Shown: positions 43,002 to 53,510 of the stretch, one piece after another
Position numbering within the stretch: position 1 is the first letter of the stretch
Layout: each line of letters opens with the position of its first letter
From: Bostrychus sinensis
Taxonomy: Eukaryota > Chordata > Actinopteri > Gobiiformes > Eleotridae
Direction of reading: 5' to 3'
Assembly: GCA_020698575.1 (NCBI GenBank)
Contig: CM036243.1
Coordinates: 31,932,903-31,996,902 of the forward strand
DNA length: 64,000 nt
Notes under the pieces: model-generated
Databases searched by the model: none
What the model was told of the DNA's origin: nothing
The model's input: only the letters and a program-made list of their open reading frames with translations
Position numbers and translations under genes: made by a program

Positions 43002-43245
43002 GGTTACACTTAAGAATAGCTCAACACTCTTAACCAGTAAAAAAACATTGATAAATATGCAGTAACAAATATTTTAATTACTGTTTCGACACAAATCTTT
43101 ATAATTTTGCATTGTTTTACAGAAGCCTATTTCTCAAATGTTAAGCATTAAGTAACAGTGTTTACAAAGCAATGCTGTTTATTAATGTTGATTACTATTA
43201 TGTTACTACACTGCTTAATAGTGTGAGTTATTCTAAAGTGTTACC
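43002..43245. mobile_element. hAT-like miniature element with perfect 8-bp target duplication
   Basis: Termini 'ggttacacttaagaatagct' and 'gagttattctaaagtgttacc' arm region form inverted repeats with few mismatches. It is flanked by the identical 8-mer 'aacatttt' at 42994-43001 and 43246-43253. 244 bp, non-coding. It resembles the TTAGGGTCCA family at 27892 in its terminal 'ggtaacact'. Confidence 0.9.
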
Positions 43246-43357
43246 AACATTTTTAATCCACGTCAGCTGTGTATTGACCTAAATATTAGAGCTTTATAAA
43301 CAAGTGTGTACAAGTCTGACACTGAGAATATTGAAGTATTAAGATACCCATTACTGT

Positions 43358-43497
43358 CAGAGTCCAGAGTCCAGAGTCCAGAGTCCAGAGTCCTGAGTCC
43401 AGAGTCCAGAGTCCAGAGTCCAAAGTCCAAGAGTCCAAGAGGTCCAGAGTCCAAGAGTCCAAGAGTCCAAGAGTCCAGAGTCCAGAGTCCAGAGTCT
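43358..43497. repeat. 7-bp minisatellite (GAGTCCA)
   Basis: About 19 units of GAGTCCA, some lengthened to 'aagagtcca' or shortened to 'ggtcca'. Frames of 113 (-) and 77 (+) codons across it are repeat artefacts. Confidence 0.95.
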
Positions 43498-43639
43498 CGG
43501 AGCAGCGCTAACCTGTGTTCAGCAGCAACAGTGCAGTGACCGGCCTTTCCCACAGAACGGAGCTCAAGAGAGGACTGGCACCAGTTTGGATTAACACAGG
43601 ACAAGAAGAAAGAAGCTATAGCAGTGAGAGAAGGTATTC

Positions 43640-44370
43640 CGGGGTTTAAAGGAACAAAATGAGACTAAAGCAGGTCTAAACTGGGTCAAAACCATGACTA
43701 AACTGAAGAAAAAAGTCGGGATTTACCCAGAAAATGCATCAAAAAGGACAAAAACAGGGACTATATCAGGACTAAAGCTAAAACAGGATGAATTAGGTGT
43801 AAACCTAGGACTAAACTAGAATTAAACCAAGTCTAAACCAGGACTTAACAAGAACTAAACCACATCTAGGACTAAACTAGAACTAAACCAGGTCTAATCC
43901 AGGACTAAGCAGGTCTAAAGCCTGCCTGAATCATGTCTGAACTAGAACTTAACCAGGACTAAACCAGAGCTAAAACAGGACTAAAGTAGAACTAAACCAG
44001 GTCTAAACAAGGACTAAAGGCAAACTGAACCAGGACTTAACAGGAACTAAACCAGAACTTAACCAGGACTAAACCAGAGATAAACCGGGTCTAAACTAGA
44101 ACTAAATCAAGGATAAATTAGAACTAAACTGGATCTTAACTAGACCAAAAGCAGGTCTGAACCAGGTCTGAACTAGAACTTAACCAGGATTAAATCAGAG
44201 CTAAAACAGGACTAAAGTAGAACTAAACCAGATCTTAACTGGAACTAAACCAGGACTAAAGCAGGCCTAAAGCAGGTCTGAACCAGGTCTGAACTAGAAC
44301 TTAACCAGGACTAAACAAGCTCTAAACCAGGACTAAACCAGGTCTGATTCTAAATTAAGCTAAATCAGAA
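43640..44370 (-). repeat. AAACCAGGACT minisatellite array, degenerate
   Basis: 11-bp family with more variation than other arrays (AACTAGAACTT, AGAACTAAACC). Blocks such as 'ggtctgaactagaacttaac' occur twice (near 44165 and 44286), showing internal duplication. It is flanked on the right by a SINE head fragment at 44455. Confidence 0.85.
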
Positions 44371-44454
44371 CTTGCACTCCTGAGAACCAAACACATTCAT
44401 GTCTTCGGACGGCGGGACAGAGACCACAGTAACACGGGCAGGATATATTGTAGG

Positions 44455-44520
44455 CCAGACTGAGGATCAAACCCACAACCTCCTTGCTGAAAGGCAGGGG
44501 CACTAACCACTCTGGGTTTT
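44455..44520 (-). mobile_element. tRNA-derived SINE head fragment
   Basis: On the reverse strand it reads 'cagagtggttagtgcccctg', then 'gtgggtttgatcctcag', matching tRNA A-box and B-box patterns. It lacks a complete tRNA fold and any SINE body, so it is a fragment. Confidence 0.6.
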
Positions 44521-45136
44521 CCTTCAGAGAACAAGTCTGAATGATTAAAACACAAAAGCTAGTTCAAGTCTAAAGTATTGACATTTTGTTTCATGGCAGA
44601 TATCACAACAACAATCCCTGCTTCGATTCATCTTCACAGGGTCGCCCAATATAATCAGAAGGTTGACGGTTCGATTCCCAGCTCCCAGCCTTTACACCGT
44701 TCATTATTGTTTTACAGAAAAGAGGATTTCAACAGTGTTTACTCTCAAGGGCAGAAGATACTGAAGCTACTACACAGAGGCTCGATCCAATGTGGACTAA
44801 AATGGTTTGCAACAAGGAGTTCATTGCAAATCAATAATAAAACATAATATTTGCGTATTAAATTCATGATTTTAATGGCCAAACAACTGGTTAGTTATAG
44901 ATAAAGTCTGAAAAAAAACACTTTTCCGGACTTACACCTATTGAAGAAGTCACTTGGGACCATTACATCAGCTCGTGTGCCCCTTGTGCGCTCAAGTTTC
45001 TTTGTGGGATTTTCCTGTCCTAACTTATTTAAAAGGTTGTGTGTGTGGCCCCATGCTTGGTCCACAATAGGTAAGAAGTGTCACAGACATAAAAGGGGGA
45101 AGGTCATGGGAAAATACGGCTAGCAACAGTGTGTGT
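44521..45136. other. Non-coding stretch with second SINE-head fragment
   Basis: 44657-44692 ('agaaggttgacggttcgatt', 'cccagctcccagcc') is a + strand B-box-like SINE piece. Nothing else is recognised. An 89-codon frame crosses it. Confidence 0.4.
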
Positions 45137-45225
45137 ACAGCAGTACGATATAGGAAAAAACATGCAATAACTACATTATGTTGAATATTGCAACAACAAT
45201 ATAACTGGAAATATTTCTGTCAGAT
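45137..45225. mobile_element. Fragment of the GGGCTGCAC miniature element
   Basis: 'cagtacgatataggaaaaaa', 'catgcaataactac' and 'gaatattgcaacaacaatat' resemble the subterminal region of 23098-23538. Only one end is present. Confidence 0.45.
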
Positions 45226-45239
45226 AAAAGACAATTTAG

Positions 45240-45350
45240 GGGAATCCTGCTTCCAATCCCGCCACAAAAGGTCACAAAAGTATCTGAATAGATGATGAAT
45301 AGAGGTTTCATCAGGAAGGGCATCTGGTGTAAAATCTAACCTACACTGAA
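45240..45350 (+). mobile_element. SINE 3' module fragment
   Basis: Ends 'caggaagggcatctggtgt' followed by 'aaaat', the 3' module of the local SINE group in + orientation. 'ccaatcccgccacaaaagg' precedes it. Confidence 0.55.
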
Positions 45351-46127
45351 ACCAATGTGAATGCTTTTTACACTTTCTGGCACTGCTGGTTGCTGGCCTT
45401 CAGTGGACTTATAGTTGGTTATTTAAAGTGGGAAAAAGCATCCTGTAGCTTGTTTTTTCTCTGTTTTAGTCGCATTTTTCTCTATGTCCCGCTCCCTACA
45501 TTTGGGAAGTAAAGCAGTAAAAAAACTGAAGACTCCTCGCTCAGCTTGACTCCTTTCTTTTATCATGTGTCCTTTGCCTTTTGACCACTCTACCATGATG
45601 AAAATCTAAGAAATAAAGCCATCAGTCACTTGTTGTTAGGGCTAATCAGGACGTCCCGCTTTCTCGCAAAACCTGAGACTTCAAGGACACCGGGTTGGTT
45701 CTCCCATTCTTGCAAGGCTGGTTTTACACCAAGATAGCCTGCAGTAACTCCAAAACTGTTTAATTAAGGCATACCAGTTTAAGTTATAACACTTCTGACA
45801 TTGCTGATTGCTTGACTTTCTGTTGTCTTTTTAAGTTTAATTTAATTTAAAGATAAACCAAGCAAGTGCCAATGCCAGAGCGGACTATTGCCTTCTACAC
45901 TCACTTAGCTGCATTTTCATTTACTTTTTAACACTCAACATTAGAGGTGTTAACAAAGACATTATAGAACTGGAATTTTTTACTTTTCTTTGGTTTCCTC
46001 TATACATCTTATGACCTATACTGCCATCCCTTTTTTTTTAAAAAATATATATATATTTCTTCTTTTTCTATTCTTCTATTATTATTATTATTTATTATTT
46101 ATTATTAACTTATTTATATATTTTTTC
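45351..46127. other. A/T-rich non-coding stretch
   Basis: Short ATT repeats near 46077-46107. No gene recognised. Confidence 0.35.
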
Positions 46128-46186
46128 CTGGCCAAGGCCCGCGACCCACTTTTGGGTTCCAACCCACCAGTTGAGAATCACTGCTC
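46128..46186 (-). mobile_element. hAT/Charlie-like terminus
   Basis: 'gcgacccacttttgggttcc' followed by 'ccagttgagaatcactg' is a hAT-type end in reverse orientation. No partner end found within several hundred bases to the left. Confidence 0.55.
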
Positions 46187-46569
46187 TACATTACACACCA
46201 CTGTGTCCTGACTCACACTGGGAGCCACAACACAGCTTCACTGCCTACAGCTCATGTTTAATGTATTTACTTCATTTATCTTACATATTTAAAGCAATAT
46301 CTAATTTCACTCAGCTCCTCGTATAACTTACGGCACACTACTCATATCTTTTTTTTTACTCCTCCTTCCTAGAGTTAGGAAAGAAACTAGGAAAATATGC
46401 ATTTTAATTTAAAGCACCTTCTGACTGGAATTATCTCTCTGTCTCTATCTGCTCCTTAACCTGCTTTCAAATGTTCAAAAATGCTATTTTGCAATATTTA
46501 CTAAATATTTGTAATTGTGCCTAGCCCTTATTTATTCATTTTTTTATCTATTTTTTTCCTGTGCATATA
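46187..46569. other. A/T-rich non-coding stretch
   Basis: Nothing recognised. A T run lies at about 46351-46358. Confidence 0.35.
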
Positions 46570-47119
46570 CCGTATTTTCCGCACTATAAGGCGCACCTAA
46601 AAGCCTTTAATTTACTCAAAAACCGGCAGTGCGCCTTATAATCCGATGCGCCTTATATATGGATCAATGTTGGTTAATTATGGCTACCGTATTCAGGGGG
46701 CGTCGCCGAAGTGACAGCGGTAAAAACGATAAAGGTGAATTCCAGTCCCAGCTGTTCATGTGTGCCATAGGCGTGTTTATGGATCCTGCTGCAAAAGAAC
46801 AAGGAGGCGTGGCCTTTGCTCCATCTCAGTAGAAGAGTTGCGACATTGAGGGGACAGAAAACTGAGCGCTCGAACGCTGTTCATGTAGCTTTGAACTGTG
46901 ACAAATGGAGTTGGAAATACATTGTTTTCAACGAGGGAGTTGTAAGAACGCTGGTTTGTATTCTATTAATAAAGTTTGACTGACTGACTTATCTGACTGT
47001 TTTATTGACATTCCCTTTAGCGCAGCGCCATCTAGTGGATGCGCCTTATAATGCGGTGCGCCCTATATATGAAAATAGGCCATTAATTGAAGGTCCGCCT
47101 TATAGTGCGGAAAATATGA
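46570..47119. mobile_element. Tc1/mariner-like miniature element with CGCACTATAAGGCGC ends
   Basis: Left end 'ccgtattttccgcactataa' and the reverse complement of the right end, 'tcatattttccgcactataa', agree over about 28 bp with three mismatches. TA dinucleotides flank both ends (46568-46569, 47120-47121). Subterminal 'gcgccttata' words recur at both sides. The 550-bp body is G/C-richer than its surroundings and carries no transposase frame. A widespread vertebrate repeat from memory. Confidence 0.85.
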
Positions 47120-47149
47120 TATTTATACACATACAATTGTGTACTTTTG

Positions 47150-47395
47150 GTGTGTAATGCAACGTGTATAATGTAATACTGTCACTGTGCCTGATCCTGT
47201 AAGTGTAAATTTGGTTTGTGGGCAGATCTCTGAGAGCTGTGTGTTAGTGTGAATGACTGTATTGTATTGTATTGTCCTGTCTTGTATATTGTACACTGTA
47301 GTTCTTTATACTCTGCTGTAATTTTGTAAAATTTGTGCAAACTGAGGAAACAAGATTCATCTTAAGGGGTTATTCCTCTCAATAAATAAATATCA
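47150..47395 (+). mobile_element. LINE 3' UTR/tail
   Basis: Ends 'catcttaaggggttattcct' then 'ctcaataaataaat', parallel to the tail at 50075-50115 ('catctcaaggggttatcct'). Typical of a fish non-LTR family; only the 3' end is present. Confidence 0.6.
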
Positions 47396-48633
47396 AATGA
47401 TAAATTCATGTTAAATTTGCCAACTCATTACAAAATAACCAGGATAGAGTTAGTTCAGAGAGTTGTGTCTCTTCATACAAACACATTTTAACTAAAAAAA
47501 ATGGTAATTTGAATGAAACTATGCAGAGAGTAAAACAGAAGTTGAATACATAAACCCAAAGTACTGAGTGTGCTTTATAACCTTAGGGCTCATTCTAAAA
47601 TCCAAGCTACGCCACAGTTTATATTATAAAACGGCAGCGTGACAGAGGCATGAACGGCTGATACATAAAAAAATAGTCCACTTACAAACAAACAAACAAA
47701 CCAACGAGCAACACAACAACATCTACCACTGACGCCTCACAGACCGGGAGCACAAGTTCAACCTGCCGCTCAGATTTCAGACGTGTTTTGCAAGTACACA
47801 TCCTGTTTTTTTTTTCCATTTGACGCACATACTTATGAATAATGTGGTTTTGATCATGGTGCAGTCTCCTACATGCGTGGTTTCTTTATTTGTTGGTCTC
47901 TTCTTCATCATCAGCAGAGATGTGGTGCATGGTGTTACTATTCTGAGACGTCCTACTGTAAAAAAAATACAACTACGACCATGAATATTAAGAAGAAAAT
48001 AGACTCTGGTTCAGCTTTTACAGCACTCCACAGCACTGAAATAGTCACACATCCAAAATATTGTACACCTTAAATAATAATAGTAAACAGTTATCGCAAA
48101 TAACTCATAGAAAAATGACAATATTTCAAGTTTGGTTAGTGGCTGTGTACAAAACATGAACAGGATCTAGTTTATTTAGAGGCCACTCAAATAAATAATA
48201 CAGCCTCAAGCCAGAGTAGCTTTTGTGCCTGCCCTAAGCCTGGATAAATAAAGATACAATCGATGTCAAATTAATACCGCTGCACGCTAAAAGGCAGGTG
48301 ATTTGAAGGAAAAGTCAAAAGGAAAGACAACAGTTTTAATTTAATGTGAACTAAGGAACAGATATCAAATAAGCACTAAGCCTAATATACAGTACATAGG
48401 ACACAGCACTGTTTATGTAATGACTGTGCTCATTCATAAGAAAAGCCTTAATTATTAAGATAATGTTATAAATATGTATAAAAAAAAATCCGATAATGAA
48501 AAAACATATATATAAGATAATAAAAATGATAAAATGACTAAATAGAACTACACAGGTGACCAATATATACAGTGAAACCCGAAATTATTCATACATTCAT
48601 GCAGATTCGCATGCCACTTTTTGCTCAAATGTT
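47396..48633. other. Non-coding stretch
   Basis: No gene or repeat recognised. Small CAAA repeat near 47688-47702 and T run near 47804-47814. 48480-48550 is A/T-rich with 'catatatataag'. Confidence 0.4.
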
Positions 48634-48656
48634 AAAAAAAAAAAAAAAAAAAAAAA
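48634..48656. repeat. Poly-A run
   Basis: Twenty-three A; a second A run of about 17 lies at 48739-48755. Confidence 0.9.
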
Positions 48657-48786
48657 GCTGAGGAATATTTTTTTCCACAATGATACCTCTTGTGCATCGT
48701 CTTATTATCTTTTGGGAGAAACTTGTGTCATTTCCAGTAAAAAAAAAAAAAAAAACTTGCTGGTTGAATAAAAGTAACTTTAAGTC

Positions 48787-48787
<1 letters not shown>

Positions 48788-48859
<72 letters not shown>
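48788..48859. repeat. (AAT)n microsatellite, about 24 units
   Basis: Uninterrupted AAT units. It directly abuts the reverse-strand SINE fragment at 48860, so it probably began as, or next to, that element. Confidence 0.95.
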
Positions 48860-48862
<3 letters not shown>

Positions 48863-48915
48863 CCTTCTGTTTAGAGGACAAATGGCTCTATACCTACTGA
48901 GCTACTGCTGCTTTA
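48860..48915 (-). mobile_element. tRNA-derived SINE head fragment
   Basis: 'acaaccttctgtttagagg', 'caaatggctctatacctact' and 'gagctactgctgc' match the head of the SINE at 12300-12363 in the same orientation. Confidence 0.65.
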
Positions 48916-49860
48916 TTATTTCCAAATATGAGCAGGCAATATATTTCTGTACATTTATTTTTATTTGTTTATTGAGTATGCAAGAGATAACTTCAGAGCA
49001 AGCCCATAACAATCAATAATATAATAATCAATAATTTATATAATCAATAATATTTACAGAGAAATGATGGACACTGGGGAGAGTTTTGAGTTCATGAAAT
49101 AATATGTGCCGTAATGAAAGATGTGGTCTGAAGCACAATATTTTATAATTTATAATTCAATATATGTGTGAATTTTATTGTTTTGGTATATTATTTTGAC
49201 TTCCGTCCTCTCAGTGCTGTGTAAACTGCAGAGGGTAAGTTATGTCTTGGTGAACACAGTATTTTATTTAACATATTTAACGTGTTGTTTTCATTTTCAC
49301 TCAAATAAATGTTGATTAGAAAATATTCTGGGATGTTATGGTCCTATCTTTATGGTTGTTTGTTAGCTAATTTTGAGTTTTGTACATTTTTATTCAGACT
49401 GATATTTCTTTCAGTTAGCTAGAGTGTTTTATGTCTGTCACAGGTATGTTTCATTTTATTTAATTTTATTTACACGTTTTTATTTTTACAAATTTTATAT
49501 ACTCATGATGTTCACATAAAGTTTGTACAGAGTTTGTTGCTGTTTTGGGGCGCTCACATATTTCATGCTCTGTGGAAAAACTCATGTAATATCACGCTAC
49601 TGCCAGTATAATTATAAATATTAGCTCCCCGCCCTCTCAGTGCTGTGTAAAATCCATTACACATGAACACAATAAGCACCTCATGTTTAAATAAGTTGTT
49701 ATAAAAATCAATGTTTTGTCTTGAAACTTTGTGTTTTCACAATGTCTTTAAGGCGTCTGTATTTAACCACTTGAAAACGATATGTTCTTGTTTTTGATTG
49801 TGCTCTGTTTTTGTAATAATTCTGGTTTAATCCGAATTATTATTCATTTTTGCCAGTTAA
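48916..49860. other. A/T-rich stretch with a diverged internal duplication
   Basis: 'cctctcagtgctgtgtaaa' occurs at about 49206 and 49632, each followed by loosely similar sequence, suggesting an old local duplication of about 425 bp. No gene recognised. Confidence 0.45.
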
Positions 49861-50115
49861 ATAAGTGTGTGTATGTACATGGGTATAAGGGCATACTGTA
49901 TTTATTATGTTGTAAGTGAGTAGTAGTGGGTAGGCTGGTTTATAATCAGGTAGAATAGACTTGGAGAACTTTTTGTCTGTTGGTGTGAATGTTGTGTACT
50001 GTGATTGTCTTTATGTATTGTATTTCTGTTCTCTGCATCACTGTTTGTCTGTGCTGAGGACCCCCTCGAAAACGAGATGGTGCATCTCAAGGGGTTATCC
50101 TCTAAATAAATAAAT
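49861..50115 (+). mobile_element. LINE 3' UTR/tail
   Basis: 'gaccccctcgaaaacgagat' and 'catctcaaggggttatcct' followed by 'ctaaataaataaat' form a recognisable fish non-LTR tail. No coding part remains. Confidence 0.65.
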
Positions 50116-50139
50116 TTCAAAATTTCAAATAATAAGAAA

Positions 50140-50290
50140 ATAAGAAAACCTTTATTAGTCCCTCAGTGGGGAGAGAGTTGCAACAGCATCAGTGGAGTTA
50201 GCATTAGCACACAGTGGTAGCACACAGGAGCACAAAGTGTATCAGTGACCAGTCTGAACAAAGAAAAAACAAAACTAAACTACAAGTAGA
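50140..50290 (-). mobile_element. LINE 3' tail, reverse orientation
   Basis: 'aacctttattagtccctcag' followed by 'tggggagagagttgcaaca' is the reverse complement of a tail ending in 'gggactaataaagg', common in fish non-LTR elements. It faces the tail at 49861 end to end. Confidence 0.6.
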
Positions 50291-50539
50291 GCTAAATAAA
50301 TTAGAATATGAGCAAATTAAATACACTGTAATAAATAAATATTATAAATATAAAGAGTATGGCTATTCAAAAATACCATGATTATGCTTATGATTGATTA
50401 CTTTATATTGAGCTGTAAAAACAAAAATATTGTACATAGAAAATATATGGAAAAAATATGGGTAGAAAAAAAAACAAAAAACAAAAACAAATGGAATAAC
50501 AGTATTTATAAATATATTTCAGACATGTTCACAGTTTGT
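50291..50539. other. A/T-rich non-coding stretch
   Basis: Nothing recognised; A-rich patch at about 50466-50490. Confidence 0.35.
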
Positions 50540-50650
50540 ATTTTATTGTAGCTGGAAAAGGAGCGGGAAGAAAACAAACTTATTTAACCCCACCCCCTAT
50601 TCATCCTAATGAACAGTTGCTACAATAAAGAACAATGTATTTATATACAA
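50540..50650 (-). mobile_element. LINE-derived fragment, reverse orientation
   Basis: 'gctggaaaaggagcgggaag' and 'ttatttaaccccaccccct' are the reverse complement of a 3' region seen in a common fish non-LTR family, from memory. Boundaries uncertain. Confidence 0.45.
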
Positions 50651-51839
50651 TATCTAACATATATCATACATTATACCTTATAATTACATCTAAGTATGGT
50701 CCATTACACACATATGCAGTGTAATACAGTTTCTTTTTATGCTTATGATACAAGTTAATATAAGTATTACTGTTATAACTCATTTTACCCTAATCATATA
50801 TCAATATATTAGTTAAGTATAAGTAATTCTTCCATACTATAACTTACTACTTAAGCATGACTATTGTAATAAATGATTATGTTGGCTTAGTGATGTTGAT
50901 GGTAATAATAATTAGATTGTGTGTAAAAGAGGCAAGGTGTTGCATAGGTAAAGAGTGTGCATTGTAAATAGCTGCTTCAAAATAATTATGGCACACTCTT
51001 TACCTGCACAGGTTTCCATAAGGTCATTTAAAACGCATCAGATTACAGGAAGTGGCACAAACAAAATGTCATTAGTACAGTTTTATCAAATGTAGCTGTT
51101 TTTAGTGGTGGTGGTGGGGTGATTTTTACACCAAATGTCTGTTTTAAGTGGGTTAAAGTGATAATCTGGCATACGGAAAAAGCACGTTTCTGAATTATGT
51201 GTGCGAAAACAGCTGTGGTGGCAGGGATTAAATGTAAAAACGCTGCGTTACAGAAGAGAACATCAATGACAGGCAATGAAGAGGAGTGATGCAACCAATC
51301 AAAGGAGAGTGCTGCAAGCATTCAGAGGCTTTTGCAGTCACGTAACATTACAGCAGCACACTACATAACACTGCATCAGAAAACTCATCACGTATCCATA
51401 AAAATACAGTGAATAATTAGCAGCAGTAGCCAAAAAATATTAAAACACATGGCGTGTTTGGGAGTTTTCGCTTATTTTTGTTGGACCGGCCGTAGGAATA
51501 TTCATAAAACAAAGAGAAATATCTAAAAACAGGGCCATCATGAGGAGATTTGGGTCGTTTTCCTTACAAAACAAAAAGCAAAAAACAAGCCAGGCCTCGT
51601 TTACTGTCTCTGTAATCATGTTCCTTCACAGAAAAGCAGGAAAACAAAAAACATTAAAAAGAAAACAGAGGGACACTGCAGAAATGGCCAAAAATAAAAA
51701 TACTGACACCATGCCAGGGAAGTGTGCTGCTGTGATTGCTGCAAAAAAAAAATGGACATAGCAAATTGATAAAAAATTGCTTTACATACGATATTTGTGC
51801 TCAGAGGAAGCAGCTGCATTACAAAACATTACAAAATTA
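50651..51839. other. Non-coding stretch
   Basis: A/T-rich to 51000. 'gcctttttaacct'-type LINE words are absent. 51200-51520 is low-copy with scattered CpGs. Short frames on both strands show no domains. Confidence 0.35.
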
Positions 51840-51950
51840 AATCAGGTGTTCTAATAATTTTGGCCACTACCTGTGTTACCTCGAACAAAACACAACTCCA
51901 GGTGTTGTTTTTGAGGTGAAAACATTACAACACGGTTAAAAGCTCAAGTT
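51840..51950. mobile_element. Mariner-like terminus joined to a family R fragment
   Basis: 'caggtgttctaataatttt' and 'ggccactacctg' resemble a mariner-like terminal repeat. It is followed at 51879-51950 by 'aaaacacaactccaggtgtt' and 'aacattacaacacggtt', a fragment of dispersed repeat family R. Confidence 0.5.
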
Positions 51951-52563
51951 GAGTTAGTAGAATAGAATTTTTTATTTTTTTGGCTTGTTTTTATTTTTAC
52001 TCATTTGGTTATTATTATGATTTTGCAAAAACAGAATATAGTGAGCTCTAGTGTGCTAAACACTTCCTCTGTATTAATTCAAAGTGGACTGTTAATAAAT
52101 AAGAGCATTTCTTATTAAATAAAATGTTTTCTTTATTTTTTTCTTTTTCGTGATTTGTATTATGATACGATATACATATACAGTATTTGTTTTTGTCAAA
52201 TGCAAGAAAACATTTGCATTTTCTGTTAAAATTAATTAAATCATGCCTTTCTATCACTGTTAATGTTAATAATATTGCATAGTTTTTTTGTCTGTTTTTT
52301 TCTTTTTTTTTTGATGGGGGGGGGGGGTATAAGTTGGCTCAAAACTTCAAAAATCTATCCGGTTGCCTTGAGTTTTTGCCATACATTAGTCCTGCAATAC
52401 ATTTAATTATACGTTTCAGGTTGTGCCATGCAAGAATACAAAATACATTATTTCTTTTTTCATTTTCTCAGTAATGTAAGGTCACTGCAAATGAGTACAT
52501 GGCCAAAAACTGTACTCAAGACTATTGTTATTTCAAAATAATGTGAGTACTTGTGATAAAACT
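51951..52563. other. A/T-rich stretch with a G run
   Basis: A run of 12 G lies at about 52316-52327. No gene or repeat family recognised. Confidence 0.4.
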
Positions 52564-53143
52564 ACACTGTAAAAAATATCTGTAGATTTCATGGTAAAAA
52601 TCTGTAAAATCTCAACAGTAAAAGACCGTAATTGATATATTGGCAAAATACTGTTTTGGCTACAGTAATAACTGTAATATTAAAAATAAGGCAAAATAGT
52701 ATTTTTTTAGTTTTGTTTTTGTAATTTATACAATATAGCACTGTTAAAATAATTGAGCCCTGTGTTTATTACAGTTTAACACCTTTTTTAAAAGAAAATA
52801 ACTTTACATTTTACAGTAAATGTTGATTAAAACGCAAGTCACAAATAGTAAAATATACAGTTAATCTATTTTTTGAAAGATAACTTTAAATTTTACAGTA
52901 AATGTTGATTAAGTCACAAATTGTAAAATATACTGTTAATCTATTTTTTTTTCAAATATAATAACTTCAAATTTTACAGTAAATAATAATAAAAACTCAA
53001 GTCAAAAACTGTAAAAACAACATTTGTGATAATATTATACTGTAAAATTAAATACAGGCCTCTTATAATTTTTACAGTAGAATTCTGGCAACCACAGCTG
53101 CCAATTTTTTACCTGTAAAATTTACAGATTTTTTTTACAGTGT
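52564..53143. mobile_element. Miniature element with ACACTGTAAAAA ends, copy 1
   Basis: Termini 'acactgtaaaaaatatctgt' and 'acagattttttttacagtgt' are inverted repeats. The trinucleotide 'act' flanks both sides (52561-52563, 53144-53146), a possible 3-bp target duplication. The interior is dense in 'ttttacagtaaat' words. It aligns in reverse with 60473-60990. The CACTG end and 3-bp duplication would fit a CACTA/EnSpm-type origin, which is tentative. Confidence 0.75.
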
Positions 53144-53450
53144 ACTCTTAGAAGTAGAATTTATTCATAAAGTCAATGTAACTCATTACTACCCACCGCT
53201 GCTGGTGCCACCGATTTGACAAATTAAATCTAAAGCAACAGAGATTAAAATGTATCTAAAAGAAAGTGCGGGCAGTAAGCAGGCGGCCGACAGCAGAGTA
53301 AACTAATAAAACGCTGGGTTTGGAAGAGGGCCCCAGTCGAGATTTAGAGAGACACGCACTGACTCCGCACCGGACAAAAGCCCCATTTAGGGAACTCCAG
53401 GTAGCTTTCATCGGCTGCTGGATCTTCAGCCTGAGCACTCCCTGGACACT

Positions 53451-53451
<1 letters not shown>
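53144..53451. other. Low-copy block with moderate G/C
   Basis: 53260-53450 is CpG-containing low-copy sequence ('ggcggccgacagcagag', 'cactgactccgcaccgg'), a weak candidate conserved element. A 122-codon minus frame crosses the CA repeat and is not credible. Confidence 0.35.

Positions 53452-53507
<56 letters not shown>
53452..53507. repeat. (CA)n microsatellite, 28 units
   Basis: Uninterrupted CA units. Confidence 0.95.

Positions 53508-53510
<3 letters not shown>

Noticed and set aside
44455..44520. tRNA gene
   Set aside because: A-box and B-box words are present but no complete cloverleaf with acceptor stem. SINE-head origin fits better, as for 5437, 12340, 17877 and 29910.
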